A DNA stretch of 64,000 bases from Thermothielavioides terrestris NRRL 8126 (lineage: Eukaryota; Ascomycota; Sordariomycetes; Sordariales; Chaetomiaceae). The position numbers and the translations under genes are program-made. The notes beneath the pieces are model-generated. The model searched no databases. It saw only the letters and a program-made list of their open reading frames with translations, and was not told where the DNA came from. Where the stretch lies: the NCBI RefSeq assembly GCF_000226115.1, contig NC_016461.1, positions 3,968,001 to 4,032,000 on the forward strand. Reading direction: 5' to 3'. This document shows, one piece after another, positions 46,501-57,399 of the stretch. Numbering within the stretch: position 1 is the stretch's first letter; every line of letters begins with the position of its first letter.

Positions 46501-48705
46501 CCTTCATGAACATCTCCCTGAGAATGCTGGCACAGTGGTTGTAGTAGTCGTCGTTGTCCTTGACGAAACTCCAGCCGTTGACATCAATGACGTAGCTCTT
46601 GCCGCCGGCGCGCAGGAAGTCGAAGCCGCACACGCGCTGGCCGAAGGCGGTGCTGATCTTGCTGGCGATCTCCTTCTCCTCGTTGCTCAGCGCGGTCACG
46701 TAGCGCACCTCCTTGCCGTGGGTGTTGCGGCGCACGATGCCGTCGACCACGGGCGACTTCCTCGTCTCGGCGTGGCAGTAGGCCGGCCCGACCGTGTAGG
46801 CCTTGACGTCTTCGGCATTGTCGACCTGCATGAAGCGCTCGTAGATGTAGCTCTCGTTCGGCTGGGTGATGGCGCGCGGCACCGTCAGGCCCTCGACGAA
46901 CTCGCTGCTCTTGTTGCCGATTTTGCGGAACAGCTTGCGGGCGCCGCCGCCGGCGGACGAGGGGAAGTAGATGATGATGTTGTGGTCCTCGCCGCTGGTT
47001 GGCTTCTCGACAAAGGGCTTCTTGATCAGCTTGCCGTCGACCGACAGGATGTCGCCGCCGTCGAGCAGTTCCACCCTGCGAGGGGCCGCTCGCTTGGCCT
47101 TCTCCGTCTCGGAGTCGCTCGGCTCGAAGACGATGCCGCTGACCTCCCGGATGTGCTTGCATATCTCCGGCGTCAGCAGCGTCGGGCCCCCGTCGCGGTT
47201 CACCTCAATGCGCTGCGGCGTGGGCACGCCGATGCGGTCGAGCAGGCGCAGGCAGAGGCGGCGGTCCCAGAGGATCTTCTGCATCGGGACGTCGTTGACG
47301 CAGAAGGGCTTGCGAGCCTTGACGTAGGCGACGGCCTTGTCCAGCGGGAAGCCATCGGAGTAGAAGGAGATGAGATAGTCACTGGGAGAGTGGTCGTCAG
47401 TTGCAAGCAGATAACTTTGGAACGATTACAAGGCTTACCATATTGGCCAGTTTTCAATTTCTAGATTATGTTAGCCAGCCATCCGAAGCAAAGTGTCACC
47501 GACAACTTACCCTCATCAAGAATGACCTTGTCCCCAAAGACGCAGACGTCGAACTCGCGGTTCTGGATCAGACGGTTCAGGATATTCCTGCTCGGCTTGC
47601 TCCTCGCCTTCACGTCCAGCGCGCAGACACCGATGACGCCCCACGGGGCCGGTTTGTGCTCCTCCTTTTCGGGTCGGTGCGAGCCGCCGCGGTCGCCGCT
47701 CGGGCTGTTGTGGCTGCTCGCGCCAGTGCTCCCGCTGAACCGGCGCTTAGCCCGGCTCCTAGACCTAGTAGGCTGCGGGCGCGGCGTGGGGTGCGCGGCA
47801 TTCTGCTGCTGCTGCTGCTGCTGCTGCTGTGCTTGCTGCCCATTCCGCGGGTTCCTAACCGCGTCACTTGGTTGTTGCGGGTGCGCCTCCTGACCGCTCG
47901 TCGTGATGGCAGCATTGGTCACCCCGGACTCTGCTTGCGCGGCGGCGGAGTTCTTTTGCCCGCCAACTGAGCCCATGATGCTCGATACGGACCTGTGACC
48001 GGGGACGCCGGTGATGCTATTGCTTTCGCTGCCGTTGGCCGATGCTGCGGAGCTGGGCAGGCCACGGACGGATGCTAAGCTGTACAGGGAGCTGACGCTC
48101 ATGCGGTTGCTGACGGGAGCCTCGGAGATGGACGAGCGAGCGCTGCGCAGGGCCGGCTCGGGAAGGGCGTGATGCTGGGTTGGGTCGGGGTTTGCGCCGG
48201 CCTGGAGGCGGGGTGTGTCTGCGTCGTCAGGATCGACGGCTTCGATCGCCAAGTCTCGGGACGAAAACGGCGGGGCGGTGACGGGGGAAGTAGCGAAGTC
48301 GGCCAGAGCGCCCAAGCGAGCTGTCTCTTCCCCCACCGGAAGGTGTTGTGGCAGGCGCAACCTCCGGGAGGGTGAGGGCATGGATCCGTCAGGCCGCTCG
48401 ATCTTCTCAGCGTGGGTCTCGGTGGTGCCGGACTCAGCCTGCTTGCTCTGGTGGGTGGACAGCGCGGACGAGGAAGAAATATTCCGGGAGTGGGAAAGGT
48501 GGGAAGAGTGGGAACCGGCTTGCTGGACTAAGGGCCTGGACTCTGTCGTCCCTGCTGGTGCTGCCGCTACCGAGGACATGACTGGGGTCACCGTCACGGC
48601 TGGGGATGCCTCCATTGTCTGTCTTTCGCGTCCAGCGATTTCCTGCGTCGGGAACGCTGCCGACGTGGCACCGTCCACGTCTGGGTCTGCATTGGTCGGG
48701 TTCAT
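43549..48705 (-). CDS. Vip1/Asp1 inositol-pyrophosphate kinase-phosphatase (PPIP5K)
   Basis: Five exons, complement(43549..43846, 43958..44394, 44477..47381, 47439..47460, 47511..48705), give 1618 aa. The enzyme adds a beta-phosphate to IP6/IP7 and also has a phosphatase-like domain; in yeasts it sets inositol-pyrophosphate levels that control phosphate, polarity and microtubule behaviour. Residues 1 to about 345 are disordered with a Gln run near 293-302. The ATP-grasp kinase covers about 350-690 ([19 protein letters not shown], then [17 protein letters not shown] at about 670-686). A histidine-acid-phosphatase domain begins with [13 protein letters not shown] at 834 and continues past [11 protein letters not shown]. 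Exon 2 is a 22-nt micro-exon (EIENWPI) that joins the kinase start. The N-terminus is long for the family; a later Met is possible but none is preferred by conservation that I can see. Confidence 0.92.
47803..47829. repeat. CTG/CAG triplet run encoding polyglutamine
   Basis: Nine consecutive CTG triplets on the plus strand encode a glutamine run in the disordered N-terminal part of the Vip1-like protein. Confidence 0.9.
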
Positions 48706-49830
48706 ATTGTCCTGCGATCCTCACCGGCGTAATTGTTTGTCTTGTTCAGAGCTGCGATGCACACTCGGGCTGGGATCGCAACTCGCTGCAATGGCGAGCG
48801 CATGCAAGTGTGTGCTGGCGATGGTCGACTGCTCGATATCCGAGTCAGGGGCTCTCAGACCCGTGCATTGGTGGCATTGGTGGCAACCTGTGGATGAACG
48901 GTGCAAGTTGCAAAATTACGAAGACCGAAGACGGAGCACATGCTAGCGGGCTCCAGAAATCAAAGCCGGGATCAAACCGGTCCCCTCAGTTTCACGCTTC
49001 CCTGTTTCCGGGGCATGAAAAACAGGAGATTTTTCTGGATCGGCTTTCCGCCTGGCTCAATGGCCCAGCCAAGCAACCGCCCCAGCAGCCGGAGTCGCGA
49101 ACACAAAATAGGGCTTGTCAAATGGCGGAGAGAGGGAAGCTGATATCGGGGCTGGTCAAGGGGTTTAGTGTAAACCGCTGGATTGGCGGGACACAGAATG
49201 GCGGTTAGTTCCACGTTTGGCGGACGTGGGCGGTCGACGTTAGCGGGCGGCGACAGGGATCATTTTGTGGCGGGGTGGAGGGGCAGAGGGGCGGAGGGGC
49301 ACAGAGCCGAGCCAAGCCCATGTGCTTCTGGAAGCGTCATGACGCCAGAGCTTGCTGCATCCGGCAGGCAGGAACGCCCTGCATCTGGCAAAGGTACCTT
49401 ACCGTGTAATAATCGAAACTTTCCAGGTTCAGCTCTCACCTTCACGCTGTACACTACACTACACACAGTCAACCTGGAATGTCCCGCAACTTCGAGCAAC
49501 AGGTCTTCGGGCGGCAGAGATTGGCATTTGCGAGGCCGATTGCCCATATTGTGAAATGAACTGCCTAGCTCCTGTTCCACTGCAGACCCTGTCAATCCAG
49601 GACGCCAGCAGTGACCGATTGACAGCAGGGCAAGTGGTCGCGTGACATGCAGCCATTTTCGGCCGGGCTGAAAAATCCAACCGCCATAGGCCAGCCGGCC
49701 GCTTTATGTCGGAGCTGCGTACACTGCGTGTAGGCGGTGAGAAATGCGGCGCCGCATGTAGCGCCTGGTTTGTGCGGCACCGTCGGGAGCTGATCTGTGG
49801 CCATCGGATAGTTAGTTACCGGTCTTGGCA

Positions 49831-49843
49831 AGCTGACGACCGG
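49831..49843 (+). repeat. 13-bp direct repeat, left copy
   Basis: AGCTGACGACCGG lies 6 bp outside the left inverted repeat and is repeated at 50241-50253. It may be a trace of target duplication or of an older tandem repeat into which the element inserted. Confidence 0.8.
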
Positions 49844-49849
49844 TTATTC

Positions 49850-49879
49850 TTAAAGAGGTCCCGCCAAGACTAATTTCGG
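49850..49879 (+). repeat. Left terminal inverted repeat
   Basis: Thirty bases that match the reverse complement of 50206-50235 without mismatch. Confidence 0.95.
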
Positions 49880-50032
49880 AACCTGCCGCTTACAAGTATT
49901 TACAAATTGCTACGAGGGAGCGGGGTCGCCACGACTTCGAGCAACATCAACAACGAAGAATTGCAAAGACTCGTAGCAGCAACTTCGTGAAACCTCAACC
50001 AAATTGAAAAAAAAGAAAACGAAGTTAACCCG

Positions 50033-50078
50033 CACCCTAACCTTGACCCTCACCCTAACTATAACCCTCACCCTAACC
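50033..50078 (+). repeat. Telomere-like CCCTAA repeats, 18-bp period
   Basis: Units of the form CACCCTAACYWTRACCCT recur at 50033, 50051 and (partial) 50069. Each contains CCCTAA, the C-strand of the TTAGGG telomere repeat, and each also has a degenerate ACCCT. It sits inside the inverted-repeat element. Confidence 0.8.
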
Positions 50079-50079
50079 A

Positions 50080-50104
50080 GCGGGGGGCTGGCGCCGCCCC
50101 CCGC
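50080..50104. other. G/C hairpin inside the element
   Basis: GCGGGGGGC at 50080-50088 pairs perfectly with GCCCCCCGC at 50096-50104 across a 7-nt loop that contains GGCGCC. Confidence 0.85.
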
Positions 50105-50205
50105 ACCCCCGGCGAACTAACCCGTGGCTAACCCGTGGCGATAGTGCAAACCCCTTGGCGGTCTTGGCGGGGTACTGACGCTGTAAAAACATTGCCGACA
50201 ATTGG

Positions 50206-50235
50206 CCGAAATTAGTCTTGGCGGGACCTCTTTAA
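50206..50235 (-). repeat. Right terminal inverted repeat
   Basis: Exact reverse complement of the left end at 49850-49879. Confidence 0.95.
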
Positions 50236-50240
50236 GATCC

Positions 50241-50253
50241 AGCTGACGACCGG
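50241..50253 (+). repeat. 13-bp direct repeat, right copy
   Basis: Second AGCTGACGACCGG, 5 bp outside the right inverted repeat; see the left copy at 49831. Confidence 0.8.
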
Positions 50254-50477
50254 CGATTTTAGCGACCGGGTTACCGGCCGCCAGGTGGGGCCGAGCAAGG
50301 CTACCTGAAGAGGCTACCTGAAATTTTCTGGTGGGGCGGCTGCTCGTGCCTTTTCGGACAGAGGCTGCCGAAAACCTCAAACACGGACATCAAGGTTGCG
50401 GAGGACCACGGCAGCAGCGGCGACAGCAGCGCAGCAACCAATTGAAGTGGGCTGACAGCGAGCTGCTGCGCGACACA

Positions 50478-53400
50478 ATGCCTCACTCAGAGTCCGACCG
50501 CCCATCAACCAAACGCCAGAAGCTCGATGGGGTTGTCAAGGCGCCCCCGGCGGCCAAACGCGGCTCAACCATCTTCGCGCCGTTCCGGGTGAGCACCGCT
50601 GCCTAGAATAGAAGAAACGGATGTAATTTGTGTGTGCATTATTCTGATGTCGCCGTCACTTAGACCATCGGCCTAGTGTCCCCTACCGCCGTGCCCTTCT
50701 CGTCGATCCCCCTCGGCAAGACCACCTTCCAGATCACCACCTCCGTCGGGCGCGCCCTGCAGACGTACGACCTAAAGCGCGGCCTCAACCTCGTCTTCGT
50801 CACTCGCCCCCAGACGCCCGCCGACATCACCGCCACCCATGCGTGGAAGGAGAAGGTCTATGCCGCCTGGGGCGACCCGCGCTCCGGCGAGCCCCAAGGT
50901 CTGTGGGCCTTCCAGCGCGGCAAGAAGGCTGCCGAACTGCCGCTGCCCGCCGACCTGGACCAGCCCATCAAGCAGATCCTGATCTTTGGCTCGTGGATCG
51001 TCGCCTGCGCGCTGACGAGGATCGAGGTGTTCAAGTCGGCCACATTGGAGCACTACACGACCATCTTCACCGCCGCCGCCAAGAAGGGCGACAACGAGAT
51101 CACGGGCGGCGTCTGCAACATGCCCACCTTCCTTAACAAGATCTTTGTCGGCCGCAAGGACGGCTGGGTCGAGATCTGGAATGTCAGCACGGGCAAGCTG
51201 ATCTACACCATCCTTCCGCCATCCCGAGAGTGCGGCGCCGTGACCTGTCTCCAGCCCAGTACGGCCCTGTCGCTGCTGGCCATTGCCTACTCCGAGGGCC
51301 CCCTCGTCATCCAAAACGTGCTCACGGACAAGCCGGTGTTGCAATTGATGGCGGGGACCGAAGATGCCCCGGTTACGTGCGTATCGTTTCGCAGCGACGG
51401 TCAAGGAGCCGGTCAGGACGGCAGGAAAGACGGTGTCATGGCAACGGCGACAAGTGTCAGCGGCGACGTTACCTTCTGGGATCTCAACAAGGGCGGGCGA
51501 ATCATGGGCGTTCTCCGAGGCGCGCACAACCCGCCTTCGCACAACAAGGACGTTCGAGGAGGTGTCAGCAAGATCGAGTTCCTGCCGGGGCAGCCCGTCA
51601 TTGTCACGAGCGGCCTCGACAACTCGCTCAAGTCGTGGATATTTGACGAATCGCCGTTCTCGCCGATCCCGCGCATCTTGCACATGCGGAGCGGCCACGC
51701 GGCTCCTGTCCGCTGTCTGCAGTTCCTACCCTCTGACTTCGACGGTGCGGAGGGCGGCAACAAGTGGCTGCTCAGCGGTGGCCGCGACAGGAGTTTGTGG
51801 GGCTGGAGTCTGCGCCGTGATGGTCAGAGCACCGAGCTCAGCCAGGGCGCTATCCGCAAGAAGGCCAGGAAGATGGGCCTGCTGGCTGCCGGTTCGCTCT
51901 CGCACGGGCCGACCACGACGTTGGACGATCTCAAGGCGCCGGAAATTACCTGCATCGCGTCTTCGCTTAACCGCGACGGCGGCATCGGCGCCATACCGGG
52001 GAAGCAAATGATTTGGGATAAGGGCAACGACAAAAATAAGCCCACCAGCGCCGAGCTTAGCGGCGCGACGGGCTGGGAGAGTGTCGTCACGGCCCACAAA
52101 GACGATCCCTGGGCGCGTACCTGGTTCTGGGGCAGGAAAAGAGCTGGCCGGTGGGCTTTCAAGACGGGCGACGGGGAGAGCGTGTCGACGGTCGCCATGA
52201 GCTCGTGCGGCAGTTTCGCCCTGGTCGGCTCCGCTGGGGGCAGCATCGACATGTACAATCTGCAGTCTGGACGCCATCGCCAACGGTTCCCATCGAGACT
52301 CACGCCGGCGCAGCTGCGGCAGCTGAAAATGCAGCAGCTGAAGGCGCTGGATGAAGTCAACAAACTGCAGACGCACTCCAAGCCTACGTTCGCTCCAGGC
52401 ACCGGGAGGCACTCCAAGGCGGTGACAGGCATTGTCGTCGACCCGCTCAACAGGACCGTCATCTCGTGCTCGCTTGACGGCAAGATCAAGTTCTGGGACT
52501 TCGTCACGGGCAACCTCGTCGACGAGATCGACTGGGCGCCCATGACCAAGATCACCGCCTGCCGCTACCACCCAGGCAACGACCTTATCGCCTTTGCTTG
52601 CGACGACCACTCGATCCGGGTAGTTGATGTGGAAACCAAACAGACCATCCGCGAGCTCTGGGGCTGCCGCGGGGACATCAACGACTTTTGCTTCTCGAAC
52701 GATGGGAGGTGGATCATCGCCGCCTCGCAGGACTCCGTCATCCGCGTCTGGGACCTGCCCACAAGCCACTTGATCGATGCGTTCCGGCTGGAGAAACCCT
52801 GCACGGCTCTCGCCTTCTCCGCCACCGGCGAGTACCTCGCCGGGGCGGTCGAGGGCGATCTCGGCGTGCAAATCTGGACGAACAGGACGCTCTTCAAGCA
52901 CGTCCCGACCCGGCAGATTTCCGATAAAGAGATAGGCCAGGTCGCCGCGCCCACAGCGTCCGGTGAAGGCGGGCAGGGCCTGATCGAAGCCGCGTTTGAG
53001 GCAGAGGCCGAGGAGCAACCCGAAGACGACGGCGTCACGGCGCCGGTGATCGACCAGCTCTCGTCCGACATGATGACGCTCAGCCTGGTGCCCAAGAGCC
53101 GCTGGCAGACGCTGCTGCACATCGACCTGATCAAGGCGCGGAACAAGCCCAAGGAGCCGCCCAAGGCGCCCGAGAAGGCGCCGTTCTTCCTCCCCTCGTT
53201 GGGAGGGCCCAATCCCCTGGTCCCTCCTCCCGCGGCAGACTCCAAGGACAAGCAAGAAGGAAAGAGCGCGAGCGGCGCGTCCAGGATAACGCAGCTCGAC
53301 CGCACGCGGAACCAGCAGGCCTTGACGTCCAAACTCTTGGCCTGCGGCGCGTCAGGAGACTGTAAGCCCTCTCCCCCAAACAACTGCCATGTTTTCCACC

Positions 53401-53790
53401 CCAGTAGCAAAAAACTAACCCCCGCCTGTTCTCCCCCCCGCAGACACGCCCTTCATAGAGCACCTCAAATCCCTCCCGCCGTCGGCGGCCGACCTGGAGC
53501 TGCGCTCGCTATCGCCCGGCAACGGCGACGACGACCCCGCCACCAACGAGCTGCTGCACTTCGTCCGCGCGCTGACCGCCCGCCTGGCCGCCCGCCGCGA
53601 CTACGAGCTGACGCAGGCCTGGATGGCCGTCTTCCTGCGCCTGCACTTCGACCTGGTCGTGGCCAGCCCGCCGCTGCTGGCGGCGCTGCGCGAGTGGAGG
53701 GCGCTGCAGGCCCGGGAGCGCGATAGGCTCGATGAGCTGCTCGGGTATTGTGGCGGGGTGGTCGGGTTTTTGAGGAGTCCTAGGACGTAG
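50478..53790 (+). CDS. utp21: Utp21/WDR36-like U3 snoRNP WD40 protein
   Basis: Exons 50478..50588, 50664..53361 and 53444..53790 give 1051 aa. Utp21 is a UTP-B subunit of the small-subunit processome, needed in the nucleolus for early 18S rRNA processing. The protein opens with a basic segment (STKRQKLDG) and IFAPFRTIGLVSPTAVPFSS, a strong match to the family start. Two WD40 propellers follow, with repeats ending in units such as GWVEIWNV, DVTFWDL, SLWGWSL, IKFWDF, SIRVVDV and VIRVWDL. The C-terminal Utp21 domain holds SRWQTLLHIDLIKARNKPKEPP and, in exon 3, the helical DTPF/YTPFIEHLKSLPPSAADLEL end. Introns are 75 and 82 nt, with CTAAC branch points. It diverges from vip1. Confidence 0.95.
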
Positions 53791-54897
53791 GTAATGAGGA
53801 CGTGTGTTGTTGTGCTGTTACTGCTGGTACTTGCTGTGTGGGTTGTGGGGTTGTGGGAGATGTCGGGTTGGTTTGGTGGGATAGTTGGCGGGTTTCTAAA
53901 ATAAGGGAGTCTATTGCGAGCAAAGCGTCTGGGGTAACTACCTAGCTATCTCTCGCTCCCTTGTCTGGGGTAACTACCTAGCTATCTCTCGCTCCCTTGA
54001 AGTGAGGCGGCGTCGTCGAAGCCTGACTCGAGGTTCTATCCCCGTTTATACCGCCACATTCTAGACGTATATCCAATAACCCGGTCCTGGAACTTGTCAA
54101 AGAGGTTGCTGGATCTTGACAGAGAGACCATCACTCCCCGGTCGAGCAGGTGTGTGGTCTGTGTGCGCATGTTTTCATACCATGTAAATGATGAAGCCCC
54201 GGCTGTCTTGAGGGTTGAGGTAGGGTAGGGTAGCCCAACAGGGAGAAAAATATGGCCAAAACAAGTTTTGCTAAGCCGTTGCCTTTCCGCCGGATCTCGA
54301 GCTCCTCTTCTTCGAGACGGATGTGCGAGATGGAGAGAGGAGGAGTCAGGGGCCCGGGAACCGGAGGGGAAGAAGACCAAGCCCTGCTGTATATGTGTGT
54401 TGGAAGTCAGGGAAGCGGAGGGTGTTGGCTGCTGGCCCCATCCCCGGTTCCCCCTGCAGCCCGCCAGCACCCGACTCTCTGTCACGCGGGCTGTCTTTTC
54501 TCTATCAGAGCTGCTCAACCACTAATGAGTTTTACAGGAGGCCGACACGGAGGGGCAAAGACGCAGTAAGACTGGGAAAGAGAGAGAAAACAAACGTTAT
54601 GGATTGGTCCCTCTCCAACGCCTAGACAACGACAGCTCCATTCACGCCGTCCGTGTAAGATGCAACTCCGGTTTTCCCATGCCAACCGTCTTTCAACCAC
54701 TGTGTCATCTTTATGCAGAGCAGCAGAGCGACGAGGGGGCCCTGAGAATATCAACAGCCCCCTCCCCCACCCTCGACTACATCGTAAATCATGAGGAGGC
54801 CTCTTCAAGCCGCCGTCTTGCTCGTGAATGAAAAAACCACCCCGCTTAGCCCCGCCCAAAATCAGTTGAAACAACAAGCGCCGGCCTTTGAGCCTCC
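53791..54897. other. Convergent 3' flank between utp21 and eIF3f
   Basis: Both flanking genes end here. It holds a perfect 36-bp tandem duplication (53927-53998). A 160-aa minus-strand open frame (54036-54518) lacks features. No gene was recognised. Confidence 0.5.
53927..53998. repeat. Perfect 36-bp tandem duplication
   Basis: Two adjacent identical 36-bp units begin GTCTGGGGTAACTACCTAGC. They lie about 140 bp after the utp21 stop codon and look like a recent slippage or local duplication event. Confidence 0.93.
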
Positions 54898-56378
54898 CTA
54901 AATCTCCATCTCGGCCTGGCTATCGAACCCCAACTCCGCCTCCTCATCCTCACGCAGCCCTCCAGCGCCACCGCCACCACCACCACCGCCGCCGCCGCCG
55001 GCTTCACCCTTCCTACTCCCGCCGGCGCCCCGCCTGCCGGGGCCGCCGCCCTGGCGCGACTGTCTCGCGGCGTCGAGGACGTGGAATCGTTTTCCCGCCT
55101 CGCGCGCCTCGCTCACGCTGGCGGCGAGGTTGGCGAGCAGCGAGACCAGGTCGACGTCGTTGGTCTCGCGGCGCATCTCGTGGTGCAGCGCGGCCGCCTG
55201 CTCGGCCGGCGGGACCACCAGGCCGGCGTTGGTCACCAGCGCTTGGATCTGGCGCAGGATGGTGTGTGACGGGACGGTGTGTTGGGCGGCGGCGGTGGGG
55301 GTTGCTTCGGAGGAGGTGGAGGAGGTGGTGGTGGGGGGTTGGGTGCTGCTCTGCGTAAAGGACGGGGGTAGGTGCTGCAGATAGGCGATCACCAGAGCAA
55401 GGCGTGATTTCATCATCTTGATGGCGTTGTACTTCGCTTGTAGCGACGCCACGTACTCGGCCTCGGCGCGCGTGAGATTGGCGTCGGGATTTGTGCTGCT
55501 GCTGCTGGGGGCGGTTGCGGACCCTTCGGCGGCGGGGGCGGTGTCCTTCCTCGGCTTGCCACTCTCCTCGTAGGCGACCGCTCGACGCTTACCCTTGCCG
55601 TCGTCGACGGCGATCTTCTTGTCGAACTGCTCCAGGATGTGGCTCTCGGTGCTGTCCACGGCGGCGTTGGCGCCGCCTTCGTGGATGAACTGCATGGCGA
55701 TCATCTCGGCCTCGCCGGTTTCTGTCGTGTAGGGGAGCTTGCGGAAGCGGAGGACCATCTTGGTGGGCGTCTCGGCGTCCTTCATCTCCTTGTCTTCTCC
55801 GTCGGCGTCCTTGGCGCTGTCCTCGGCCTCCATGCTGCTCTCGTATATCGTTACCGGTAGCGGGTCGCCTGGCGCTGGCGCCAGCATGTCTTCAATGTGA
55901 AAACCAAGCAGCACGGCCGACTCGTTGTAGGCGCTGATCTGGCGGTGGATGGGGAGATGTAGGGCGGTAGGGCCTGTCCTGGGCACGAGCGCGTACCAGC
56001 CGACAAGATCGAGAGCAGGGCTCTTGTGGACGAGTTTCACTGCGTCGTGTTAGCTGAGCATCGCGTTATATCAGGCTGCTGCGGCACCGGGGGGATCACA
56101 CTCTGTTCTAGGCGCTGCTTGAACCAGTCCCGGTCCAGCTCGTAGAAGCCGTCGGCGTTCTTGGCCGACTTGCAGCTGAAGCTGTGCTCGATGGTGACCT
56201 CGCGTCCGTTCTGCTGGCCAAGAAGCGCGCCAACCACAGCGCCGGTGAAGTCGCGCTGGTATCCGCGGGTGATGAAGTCGGATATCTCGAGAATTGGCAG
56301 CGGGTGCAGCACGACCTGCAGGCCCGAGTCGGACGCCTGCTGCGTCGAGAGCAGCTCGTTGGCGGCGAGGCCGGCCAT
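54898..56378 (-). CDS. eIF3 subunit F (MPN domain)
   Basis: Two exons, complement(54898..56039, 56102..56378), give 472 aa. eIF3f is a non-catalytic MPN subunit of the eIF3 translation-initiation complex. The N-terminal MPN domain includes LQVVLHPLPILEISDFITRG, VVGALLGQQNGREVTIEHSF and WFKQRLEQMKLVHKSPALDL, then LVGWYALVPRTGPTALHLPIH. The JAMM zinc motif (HxH..SxxD) is absent, as expected for eIF3f. The C-terminal helical tail carries the eIF3h/f-type dimer region (IKMMKSRLALVIAYLQHL). Compared with shorter family members it has acidic, Ser/Thr-rich and Gly-rich low-complexity insertions, including a Gly run near residue 443-455, and ends in GFDSQAEMEI. The 62-nt intron begins GTGTGA, a weak but workable donor, and restores the conserved frame. 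Confidence 0.9.
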
Positions 56379-57399
56379 GGTGGCTGTATGGTCTCTCTGT
56401 AGTATGTGGAAGAGAATGCAGCAGCCGCGCGCTTTTCGTGTGGGTTGCTGAGATTGTCTCCGAGACGCCCGGGCGAGATGCAGTCGAGCGTCGTGGAGGG
56501 AGGGACAAGGCAGAAGCGCAGCCTCGCCCCGCCGGACCCACTGGAGCTCAAGCCCTGAGTTGCTTATGGTGGATGACCGGCCGGAAGGCGGGGTAGCTGT
56601 CGCCAGCTGGCACTAGCCGGGTGCTTTTTTGCTCCCTTCAGCCTCCATTCGTTCAGCTTCAGGGGCTCAGGGGCCCAGGGCACGTAAACTAAACCCGTTG
56701 TGATGAGCCTTGAAGAAGTGAACAATTGCCATCGCTCCACAACGCACTTGCATCCCACCTGGATGTTGTTGTGTGATCACACTGATGAGTGGACGAGAAC
56801 CCAAACGCCTCCATTCATTTCCCTTCCTTTGCTTCTATCAATCAACTATGGATTTCTATGGGAAGCTGTACGCATCTCGGCGATCAGGCAGCGCGGGAAG
56901 AATATTCTCAGTGATGGCTCTGCTCACTTTCTCAGTTACCGCCAGGCAATGCGATTTCCATCACGCATGCACACTCGCTGCTCCTCTCGCGGAAGTGAAT
57001 GCCGATGGTGCAGCCCTTTCCTTGCACAACTTGCCTTTGCAGGTTTCCTTTCCATGTTCACGCTCATTCTTGATGGTCTCTTTGAATGCCTTCTCTGTTC
57101 TTCCCGTCCTTTGCTGGAAGCATTGAGTCCCGGTGATGATGGTGACCACGCTGGTGACTGTTGTCAGTCTCATGGATGCGCGCAACAGCGACGCTGAGCA
57201 CCACGTCCTGAATTGCTTTCACACTCCGCCCTAGGAGGAGACACGGTTGGCCCAAACGAGTGATGGAGGGGGCCTCGCTTTGACAGCCCAAGCATATATC
57301 CTTCCGTTCTTCCTGTCTCTGCGCCATGCTGATAGTTTCTCTCCTGTCTCGCCAAACCCCTTCGGAATCTTGCTTCTGGCACCTTCATCCCGAGTGAAC
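56379..57399. other. Divergent interval between eIF3f and an unknown gene
   Basis: This carries two promoters; start codons face away from each other. A 165-aa plus-strand open frame (56700-57197) has no domain. Nothing else was recognised. Confidence 0.45.

Larger units (their letters stand above)
49850..50235. mobile_element. Non-autonomous DNA transposon (MITE-like) with 30-bp TIRs
   Basis: The ends are perfect 30-bp inverted repeats: 49850-49879 begins TTAAAGAGGTCCCGCCAAGA, and 50206-50235 is its exact reverse complement. The 386-bp body has no transposase frame. Because both ends carry TTAA, a 4-bp TTAA target duplication (as in piggyBac) is possible but unproven, since TTAA is palindromic; the piggyBac-type CCC terminus is absent. 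The interior has an A-rich stretch, three CCCTAA units and a G/C hairpin. A shortened copy of the TIR core (GTCTTGGCGGGG) sits at 50161-50172. The superfamily is not assigned. Confidence 0.85.
48706..50477. other. Divergent interval with a transposon relic
   Basis: This lies between the starts of vip1 (minus) and utp21 (plus), and so holds both promoters. It includes the 386-bp inverted-repeat element at 49850-50235 and two overlapping TACACTAC octamers at 49450-49462. No other gene was recognised. Confidence 0.55.

Noticed and set aside
45602..47464. 620-aa open frame on the plus strand
   Set aside because: It is antisense to the well-supported vip1 exon 3 and merely mirrors its codon bias.
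51726..53255. 509-aa open frame on the minus strand
   Set aside because: Antisense shadow of the utp21 WD40 exon.
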